DNA from: Chitinophagaceae bacterium
GTDB taxonomy: Bacteria; Bacteroidota; Bacteroidia; Chitinophagales; Chitinophagaceae
Length of the DNA: 19,874 nucleotides
Direction of reading: 5' to 3'
NCBI GenBank assembly: GCA_026785745.1
Contig: JAJAZO010000129.1
Location: forward strand, 1 to 19,874
The notes beneath the pieces were generated by a model, which did no database searches, was not told the origin of the DNA, and was given only the letters and a program-made list of their open reading frames with translations. Of the stretch, positions 12,289-19,874 are shown one piece after another. The translations under genes were made by a program, and so were the position numbers. Position 1 is the stretch's first letter, and each line of letters begins with the position of its first letter.

Positions 12289-14775
12289 ATGATCCCCCTG
12301 AAACTATACCGCTCCCTTGTTTTACTATTTGCTTTGCTGGCAATCGTTTCTATTGCTACGGCCCAGCAAAAAATCATCCGGGGCATTGCCCAGGACTCGC
12401 AAAGTGAAGAACGGATTCCCTTTGCTTCTGTTAGTTTTAAAAATACCACTGTTGGTAAACTGACTGACTCATCCGGTACTTTCTCCTTTTACCTGAATGA
12501 CTGGCCGTCTGACACATTGGAAATAACCTGTGTTGGATACCAGCCTTACCGTTATATGCTTGATAAAAGAAAGGACACTATCAACATAACGCTTAACATG
12601 GAAAGAGGCACTTTCAATGAAGGTGCTTCCGTAAAAGTAAAAGTGAACAAACGCTTATTGGTGTGGCGAAAAATAGTGCAGCACAAACCAGAAAATGACC
12701 GTTACCGGTTTAACAACTTCTCCTATGAGCTTTATAATAAGCTGGAGCTGGATTTAAAGAATATCAACTTTCAGAAATTTGGAAAGTTCAAACCACTAAA
12801 ACCCATCAGCGATCTGATCAATAGCAATATTGATACAGCAGAAGGAATAAAATACCTGCCTACTTTTCTTACCGAAACTTTATCCGATTATTATTACCAG
12901 AAAAAACCATTGAAAAGAAGAGAGATCATCAAAGCAGCCAACATCAGCGGTGTGCAGAATGAAAGTGTTTTAAAATTGCTGGGCGGTATGGACCAGGTTA
13001 TTAATGTTTACAATAATTTTATTCCTGTTTTTGATAAACAGTTCGTAAGCCCTATCAGTGATAATGGCGATTATTATTACAACTATCGGGTAGTTGACAC
13101 ACAGCTCATCAGCAATCAACGTTTTTTTCATCTTGTCTTTACTCCCCGCCGGCAGGGTGGCGATACATTTGAAGGCGACTGTTGGGTGCATGTAGGCACT
13201 TTTGCCATTCAGCGGATGAATCTGCGGGTGGGAAAAGCGGCCAATATTAATTTCCTGGAAAACCTCAGCATGATACAGGAATACAAAATGCTGAACGACT
13301 CTACCTGGTTCTTATCAAAAGATAAATTTGTAGTTGATCTTTCTCCTGTCGGTAAAGATAGACCCGGTTTTATTGCACGCAAAACAACGACATATAGAAA
13401 AGTAATCGTTAATGATACATCTGTTATTAATGAAGTCAGTAAGAACAAAATAATGGAAGAGATAATTACATTACCTAAAGCCAATGAAAAATCAAAAGAG
13501 TTTTGGACCGATGTCCGCCATGAACCACTCACTAAAACAGAAAGCGGCATCATTAAAATGATTGATACATTGACCAATGCTCCGGTGTTTCAAAAGTTTA
13601 CCAGGACCATGGCCTTTATCGGCACCGGTTACAAAGACATCGGAAATTACCAGATTGGCCCCGGGTTCAACTGGATGACATCAAACGGCTGGGAAGGTTT
13701 TCGGGTCAGGTTTGATGTGGCAACGAATAAACACTTCAATAAAAAATTTAAATTTCATACTTACCTCGCTTATGGATTTGGCGATAAAAAATTGAAAGGT
13801 ATGGGAGAAGTTTTTTTTCTTCCATTCAAAAGTCCAAGAACATATCTCTATGCCTCCTACACTAATGACCTTGATTGGGGGCAGAATTATTATGGAGAAG
13901 TTTCGCAGGACAATGTTTTTGCACTGGCTATTCGCAAAACTGGTATTCCCATCAAGAATTTAAAAATAAACGAAAAGCGGTTTGAGTTTTTTAATGAAAC
14001 CTTGCCGTGGATGTCTAACCTTATCACTGTAACGCATAAAACCACCTTACCGCTTCGTAATCTTTTACCTGTAGATTCCTTTCCAATTACCGGCCAGGGA
14101 AAACCGTTCACTAATTTTGAAGTAGCACTTCGAATACGTTTTGCTTACCTTGAACGATTCTTGGAATCCCACTTTTATCGTACTAGTTTGGGCAGTGGTT
14201 ATCCTATTGGTGAAATCTATCTAAGCCATGGATTTGCCGGTATTTTTAAAAGCAGCTATAAGTACACAAAACTTTCAGCCAGTGTTTCAGATTATGTAAA
14301 TGTACCTCCCCTTGGAAATATATCCTGGATGGTATATGCCGGCAAAACGTTTGGCACACTGCCATATATCCTGTTAGACATTGCACCGGGTAATGAATTG
14401 TACTACTATAATAAATATGCTTTCAACATGATGAACCGCTGGGAGTTTATTCATGATAAATATGCAGGCATCAACATCGAACATAATATTGGCAATGGCA
14501 TCTTTCGCTTATTTCCCAAACTTCGTTTACGGCAATTCTGGACGGCGAAAACGTTATGGGGCAGTCTTTCTCCTGCCAACAAAGCACTCAATTTTAAACA
14601 GGGGCACAATTTTCAATCTCTTGATGGCAACACTTACCTCGAACTCGGTACCGGCATTGATAATATTTTTCATGTATTCCGGGTAGATTTTGTATGGCGG
14701 GTACTGCCTTCTTCTGTTGCAAGGGTAAATGATAAAAATTTCGGCATTTTTGGAAGTTTCAGGGTGGCGTTTTAA
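12289..14775 (+). CDS. DUF5686 outer-membrane protein with carboxypeptidase-regulatory-like domain
   Basis: An 828-aa outer-membrane protein. The N-terminus MIPLKLYRSLVLLFALLAIVSIATAQ is a signal peptide. Residues about 28 to 105 form a CarboxypepD_reg-like (CarbopepD/CNA-B-type) beta-sandwich: IRGIAQDSQSEERIPFASV, then GKLTDSSGTFSFYL and DTLEITCVGYQPY. The remainder is DUF5686, with soluble segments (LKRREIIKAANISGVQNE, LVFTPRRQGGDTFEGDCWVH) followed by a barrel-like C-terminal half (FKFHTYLAYGFGDKKLKG, TYLYASYTNDLDWGQ) ending IFGSFRVAF. Proteins of this layout are common in Bacteroidota and of unproven function. Unlike TonB-dependent SusC-like proteins there is no plug domain. The frame is intact throughout. 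Confidence 0.85.
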   Translation: MIPLKLYRSLVLLFALLAIVSIATAQQKIIRGIAQDSQSEERIPFASVSFKNTTVGKLTDSSGTFSFYLNDWPSDTLEITCVGYQPYRYMLDKRKDTINITLNMERGTFNEGASVKVKVNKRLLVWRKIVQHKPENDRYRFNNFSYELYNKLELDLKNINFQKFGKFKPLKPISDLINSNIDTAEGIKYLPTFLTETLSDYYYQKKPLKRREIIKAANISGVQNESVLKLLGGMDQVINVYNNFIPVFDKQFVSPISDNGDYYYNYRVVDTQLISNQRFFHLVFTPRRQGGDTFEGDCWVHVGTFAIQRMNLRVGKAANINFLENLSMIQEYKMLNDSTWFLSKDKFVVDLSPVGKDRPGFIARKTTTYRKVIVNDTSVINEVSKNKIMEEIITLPKANEKSKEFWTDVRHEPLTKTESGIIKMIDTLTNAPVFQKFTRTMAFIGTGYKDIGNYQIGPGFNWMTSNGWEGFRVRFDVATNKHFNKKFKFHTYLAYGFGDKKLKGMGEVFFLPFKSPRTYLYASYTNDLDWGQNYYGEVSQDNVFALAIRKTGIPIKNLKINEKRFEFFNETLPWMSNLITVTHKTTLPLRNLLPVDSFPITGQGKPFTNFEVALRIRFAYLERFLESHFYRTSLGSGYPIGEIYLSHGFAGIFKSSYKYTKLSASVSDYVNVPPLGNISWMVYAGKTFGTLPYILLDIAPGNELYYYNKYAFNMMNRWEFIHDKYAGINIEHNIGNGIFRLFPKLRLRQFWTAKTLWGSLSPANKALNFKQGHNFQSLDGNTYLELGTGIDNIFHVFRVDFVWRVLPSSVARVNDKNFGIFGSFRVAF

Positions 14776-14831
14776 GAATGGCACATAGATAATACCAATA
14801 AAGCAGATAACTACAGATTTGTCTTTAAAAT

Positions 14832-14870
14832 AATCCGTGTAAATCCTTTCAATCTGCGTCATCAGTGTTC
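14832..14870 (+). repeat. Imperfect short repeats of the form AATCnGnGT upstream of glpK
   Basis: The stretch AATCCGTGTAAATCC, AATCTGCGTCATCAGTGTT consists of loosely repeated ATCxGxGT words. I have the impression that similar phrases recur between genes in many Bacteroidota. No function is evident. The remaining bases of the 131-base gap between the DUF5686 gene and glpK hold no clear promoter. Confidence 0.3.
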
Positions 14871-14882
14871 CATTTTCACTAA

Positions 14883-16462
<1,580 letters not shown>

Positions 16463-16471
16463 TCTACTAAC

Positions 16472-17965
16472 ATGAATCGTTCAAATTTTATAAACCAACT
16501 TGAAAGCAAAGAAGAATTTGACATCTGTATCATTGGCGGTGGTGCCACCGGTTTAGGCACAGCATTAGACGCAGCATCGAGGGGTTTCAAGACCATATTA
16601 TTTGAACAACATGATTTTGCCAAAGGCACATCATCAAGAAGTACCAAACTGGTGCATGGTGGTGTTCGATACTTACAACAAGGCAATATCAAATTGGTAA
16701 TGGAAGCATTAAGAGAACGAGGCTTGTTGTTGAAAAATGCTCCGCATCTCGTACATAATCAAAAGTTCGTTGTCCCAAATTATAAATGGTGGGAGAAAAC
16801 ATTTTACGGCATCGGCCTGAAGATTTATGATAAGATGGCGGGTAAATTAGGATTAGGCCCATCCCAATTTTTATCAAAAGAGGAAACACTGCAATTAGCC
16901 CCCACCCTTGATCCGGAAGATTTAAAAGGTGGAGTACTATACCATGATGGTCAATTTGATGATGCAAGACTAGCCATCAGTATTGCACAAACAGCAGCCC
17001 AACATGGAGCAGCGATGCTAAATTATTTTCCTGTCTCCGGCTTGTTGAAAATGGATAAGAAAGTTTGTGGCGTTTGGGTAAAAGATTTTTTCACCGGAAA
17101 AGATTACGAAGTAAAAAGCAAAGTGGTCATTAATGCCACTGGTGTCTTTACCGATTCTATTATGAAAATGGATGATGCAAAGCATGAAAGCATTATCTGC
17201 ATCAGCCAGGGAATACATTTGGTGGTTGATAAAGATTTTTTACCCGGCGATACCGCCATCATGATTCCAAGAACAGATGATGGCCGGGTTTTATTTGCTG
17301 TGCCCTGGCATAATAAAATTGTATTGGGAACAACGGATACACCAGTAAAGTCGCAAGATTTTACGTCTTTACTGGAACCCATTCCGCAGCAGGAAGAAAT
17401 AGAATTTATATTAACACATATTGGCCGTTATCTTTCTAAAAACCCGCAACTAAGTGATGTAAGAAGTATGTTCGCCGGGTTGCGGCCATTGGTAAAAGGA
17501 AAAACCAAAAAAACAGCCGCTTTATCAAGAGACCATTTAATCAGTATCGGCAATTCCGGATTAATAACCATAACTGGTGGTAAGTGGACCACTTACAGAA
17601 AAATGGCAGAAAATGTAGTGGATATTGCAATGAAAACTTTTGATTTGCCGGATAAACCCTGTATTACAAAACAACTTAGGTTAAGCGGACATGATAATCC
17701 TGTAACCCCTGCCGAAGTAATTTCATTAAGCGAACCTGAATTAAAGGAAATACTTAAAAAATCTATGCAGGAAGAAATGTGTATGACGGTAGAAGATTTT
17801 TTATCAAGAAGAACAAGGCAGTTATTGCTGAATGCAAGTGAAGCTATTAAAGCAGCTCCCCTGGTTGCCAAACTAATGGCAGCTGAAATGAATAAAGAAG
17901 AGAAATGGATAAGGGAACAAATTGATACCTTCAATTCAATAGCTAAAAACTATCTTCCCACTTAA
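16472..17965 (+). CDS. glpD: FAD-dependent glycerol-3-phosphate dehydrogenase (497 aa)
   Basis: Oxidises glycerol-3-phosphate to dihydroxyacetone phosphate and passes electrons to the quinone pool, at the inner-membrane face. The FAD Rossmann motif DICIIGGGATGLGTALDAASRG is at 17-38, with E45 as the likely ribose-binding acid. The GlpD signature GTSSRSTKLVHGGVRYL follows (52-68), then MIPRTDDGRVLFAVPWHNKIVLGTTDTP and GGKWTTYRKMAE, and a helical C-terminal domain. The length is typical (Escherichia coli GlpD 501). It lies 32 bases after glpK and 12 bases before glpF, so all are probably co-transcribed. Confidence 0.95.
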   Translation: MNRSNFINQLESKEEFDICIIGGGATGLGTALDAASRGFKTILFEQHDFAKGTSSRSTKLVHGGVRYLQQGNIKLVMEALRERGLLLKNAPHLVHNQKFVVPNYKWWEKTFYGIGLKIYDKMAGKLGLGPSQFLSKEETLQLAPTLDPEDLKGGVLYHDGQFDDARLAISIAQTAAQHGAAMLNYFPVSGLLKMDKKVCGVWVKDFFTGKDYEVKSKVVINATGVFTDSIMKMDDAKHESIICISQGIHLVVDKDFLPGDTAIMIPRTDDGRVLFAVPWHNKIVLGTTDTPVKSQDFTSLLEPIPQQEEIEFILTHIGRYLSKNPQLSDVRSMFAGLRPLVKGKTKKTAALSRDHLISIGNSGLITITGGKWTTYRKMAENVVDIAMKTFDLPDKPCITKQLRLSGHDNPVTPAEVISLSEPELKEILKKSMQEEMCMTVEDFLSRRTRQLLLNASEAIKAAPLVAKLMAAEMNKEEKWIREQIDTFNSIAKNYLPT

Positions 17966-17977
17966 AACTAATTGCTT

Positions 17978-18685
17978 ATGTCTCCCTTCTTAGGCGAATT
18001 TGCCGGCACGGCTTTACTCATTATCATGGGTTGTGGTGTAGTAGCTAATGTGCTTCTTACCAATACAAAAGGTCAGAACAGCGGATGGATAGTTATCACA
18101 TTCGGCTGGGGGATGGCTGTTTTCTTAGGTGTGTATGCTTCTACCAAATTGGGTGGCAGCGGACATTTGAACCCGGCCATTACCATTGCACTCACTGCAT
18201 TTGGTGATTTTGATTCGTCTTTATTACCCACTTATATTATGGCACAGTTTGGTGGTGCTATTGTTGGGTCCAGCATTGCATGGCTCGCCTACAAACAACA
18301 TTTTGATGCAACAACTGATGCCGATTTAAAGATGGCCGTGTTTTGTAACTCACCGGCTATCCGTAATGTTGGCTATAATCTTATCACCGAAATCATCGGC
18401 ACATTTGTATTGACATTTGGTGCTTTAGCCATGTCTGCTCCAAGTGCTACATTGGGTACTTTAGATGCTTTGCCAGTTGGGTTATTAGTTTTAGGCATTG
18501 GTCTTTCGTTGGGTGGGCCAACGGGCTATGCTATTAATCCTGCCAGAGATTTAGGACCAAGGATTGCCCATTTTATTTTACCAATTCCTGGAAAAAGGGA
18601 TAGTGACTGGGGGTATAGCTGGATACCTGTTATCGGGCCGATTGCCGGAGCATGTCTTGCTGCTTATTTGTTTAAATTTTTATAA
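17978..18685 (+). CDS. glpF: Glycerol facilitator, aquaglyceroporin (235 aa)
   Basis: An inner-membrane MIP-family channel for glycerol uptake. Two NPA boxes are present: GHLNPAITIAL (NPA at 65-67) and GYAINPARDLGPR (187-189). The Asp right after NPAR in the second box is the usual mark of glycerol-conducting members as opposed to strict water channels. Six hydrophobic segments are visible. I chose the ATG at 17978 (MSPFLGEFAGTALLI). A TTG six bases earlier would add only two residues. It ends one base before the RidA-like gene. Confidence 0.93.
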   Translation: MSPFLGEFAGTALLIIMGCGVVANVLLTNTKGQNSGWIVITFGWGMAVFLGVYASTKLGGSGHLNPAITIALTAFGDFDSSLLPTYIMAQFGGAIVGSSIAWLAYKQHFDATTDADLKMAVFCNSPAIRNVGYNLITEIIGTFVLTFGALAMSAPSATLGTLDALPVGLLVLGIGLSLGGPTGYAINPARDLGPRIAHFILPIPGKRDSDWGYSWIPVIGPIAGACLAAYLFKFL

Positions 18686-18686
18686 A

Positions 18687-19208
18687 ATGAAAAAAATAAT
18701 TATTTCAATTGTAGCTGTTGGCCTGTTAAGCTCTTTTTCTTTTGCACAAGATGCAGAAGCAAGGCTTAAAGAAAAAGGAATTGTTTTAACGCCACCCTCA
18801 AAACCGGTGGCAAATTATGTAAATGCTGTTCGTGTTGGCAACTTACTTTTCCTTGCTGGTAAAGGACCCGGTAAACCGGATGGTAATTATATAACCGGTA
18901 AGGTCGGAAAAGATCTAACTATTGAACAGGGCTATGAAGCGGCCCGTTTAACTGCCATTAGTCATCTCTCGGTTATAAAAGCAGAACTTGGTTCGTTGAA
19001 TAAAGTAAAACGAATTGTAAAAGTGCTGGGCATGGTTAATTGCACTGAAAAATTTTTAGACCAGCCGAAAGTGATTAATGGTTACAGCGATTTGATGGTG
19101 GAAATTTTTGGGGAGAAAGGAAAACATGCACGGTCAGCGGTAGGCATGTATGCACTGCCAATGAATATTGCTGTAGAGGTGGAAGTGATTGTTGAAGTGG
19201 AGGAATAA
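18687..19208 (+). CDS. Exported RidA/YjgF-family protein (173 aa)
   Basis: The first 20 residues (MKKIIISIVAVGLLSSFSFA, then Q) are a signal peptide, so this RidA homologue should act in the periplasm. The rest is a single YjgF/RidA domain: VANYVNAVRVGNLLFLAGKGP, TIEQGYEAARLTAISHLSVIKAELG, VKRIVKVLGMVNC and KHARSAVGMYALPMNIAVEVEVI. The Arg in HARSAVG corresponds to the substrate-binding Arg of RidA, and the VEVEVI strand supplies the expected Glu. RidA proteins hydrolyse reactive enamine/imine intermediates. The substrate of exported members is unknown. The ATG at 18687 starts one base after the glpF stop. An earlier in-frame ATG at 18564 lies inside glpF and would destroy the signal peptide. 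Confidence 0.88.
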   Translation: MKKIIISIVAVGLLSSFSFAQDAEARLKEKGIVLTPPSKPVANYVNAVRVGNLLFLAGKGPGKPDGNYITGKVGKDLTIEQGYEAARLTAISHLSVIKAELGSLNKVKRIVKVLGMVNCTEKFLDQPKVINGYSDLMVEIFGEKGKHARSAVGMYALPMNIAVEVEVIVEVEE

Positions 19209-19212
19209 AAAA

Positions 19213-19874
19213 TTACCAATCGTTACAAGCCCCAATAACCACCTCACAAGCCTTCCTCACTTGCTCTTCCGAAATAATCAACGGCGGCGAAATCCGCAAA
19301 CAATTGGAAGCAAATAAAAACCAGTCGGTCAGCACTCCCTGTTCAATACATTTATCAATGATTGCTTTATTCGTTTCAAAAGAATCAAACTCCACCGCCA
19401 TCCACAAACCAAAAGAACGAACAGCTTTTATTTTGGGTCTGAGTCCGCCTTCCGGCAAATGAGTCAATAAAGATTTAAATAATTCTTCTTTTGCTTTCAC
19501 CGTATCAATCCAACCCTCTTCCATCAAGGCTTTCATTGCTGCCATACCTGCTGCACAGCAAACCGGGTGGCCACCAAAAGTGGTAATATGACCCAGCACC
19601 GGGTTTTCAGAAAAAGCATCCATCAATTTCTTATCAGCAATAAAAGCACCAAGTGGCATACCTCCACCCAAGGCTTTACCCAATAATAAAATATCAGGCA
19701 CTATATCAAAATGCTCAAAGCCCCAGAGTTTACCGGTGCGGCCAAAACCTGCTTGTATTTCATCCAATATCAATAATGTTCCTGTATCGGTACACTTTTT
19801 TCGCAATGCCTGTATCCATTCGGCAGTTGGAACAATTATTCCTGCTTCGGCCTGCACCGTTTCAGCAATTACAC
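19213..19874 (-). CDS. Class III PLP aminotransferase, C-terminal part (runs off the window)
   Basis: The frame continues beyond the right edge, so only the last 220 residues or so are seen. It shows the fold-type I class III aminotransferase signature: IAETVQAEAGIIVP, LLILDEIQAGFGRTG (Asp binds the pyridine nitrogen), then DILLLGKALGGGMPLGAF with the PLP-binding Lys, and TTFGGHPVCCAAGMAA. It ends LRISPPLIISEEQVRKACEVV. Acetylornithine/ornithine-type enzymes are the closest general match, but the substrate cannot be decided from this part. It converges on the exported RidA gene with four bases between the stops. No terminator is visible between them. RidA proteins often act on products of PLP enzymes, but here the RidA is exported, so a direct link is unlikely. 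Confidence 0.9.
   Translation of the reverse strand, partial: VIAETVQAEAGIIVPTAEWIQALRKKCTDTGTLLILDEIQAGFGRTGKLWGFEHFDIVPDILLLGKALGGGMPLGAFIADKKLMDAFSENPVLGHITTFGGHPVCCAAGMAAMKALMEEGWIDTVKAKEELFKSLLTHLPEGGLRPKIKAVRSFGLWMAVEFDSFETNKAIIDKCIEQGVLTDWFLFASNCLRISPPLIISEEQVRKACEVVIGACNDW

Overview
The window reads as chromosomal DNA of a Bacteroidota bacterium, most likely a member of Chitinophagaceae. This rests on family recognition only: a FISUMP-domain lipoprotein, a DUF5686 outer-membrane protein with a carboxypeptidase-regulatory-like N-terminus, a protein resembling a type IX secretion sorting domain, TAnnTTTG-like promoter boxes and little use of Shine-Dalgarno sites. No rRNA, tRNA, CRISPR array, transposase or integrase was seen.

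Layout. 1-1929 (minus): a 68-aa partner protein, a decayed nucleotidyltransferase gene, a truncated MazG-like gene copy, a FISUMP lipoprotein and an intact MazG-like gene. 2031-3353: a small secreted sorting-domain-like protein, a dtd gene broken by one in-frame TAA, and a divergent arfB-like ribosome-rescue gene. 3414-5114: a di-heme cytochrome c peroxidase converging on a frameshifted secreted coiled-coil protein. 5305-8250: a MOP-family flippase, a RelE/RelB-like toxin-antitoxin pair, and a glyoxalase-II-like hydrolase. 8251-8630: a gene-free stretch packed with palindromic repeats. 8631-12020: a 1129-codon outer-membrane propeller/barrel protein split by one in-frame TAA. 12067-12189: a possible 40-aa membrane protein on the minus strand. 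12289-14775: the DUF5686 protein. 14907-19208: glpK, glpD, glpF and an exported RidA-like protein in one direction. 19213-end: the C-terminal part of a class III aminotransferase.

The glycerol genes form a complete route: GlpF imports glycerol, GlpK phosphorylates it and GlpD oxidises glycerol-3-phosphate into the quinone pool. The RidA-like gene begins one base after the glpF stop.

Three themes stand out. (1) Gene breakage is frequent in the first 12 kb: three in-frame TAA codons, two of them where GAA (Glu) is the expected codon and one where it is likely, plus one single-base frameshift that fits loss of a G. This could be real decay or a sequencing artefact. (2) Short palindromic repeats lie in-frame inside glpK and the glyoxalase-II-like gene as well as between genes, recalling Rickettsia palindromic elements. 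(3) At two loci (MazG/FISUMP and hydrolase/RelBE) an intact gene is followed by accessory genes and then by a diverged copy of the intact gene's own 3' end, as if cargo had been inserted at gene 3' ends with duplication of the target.
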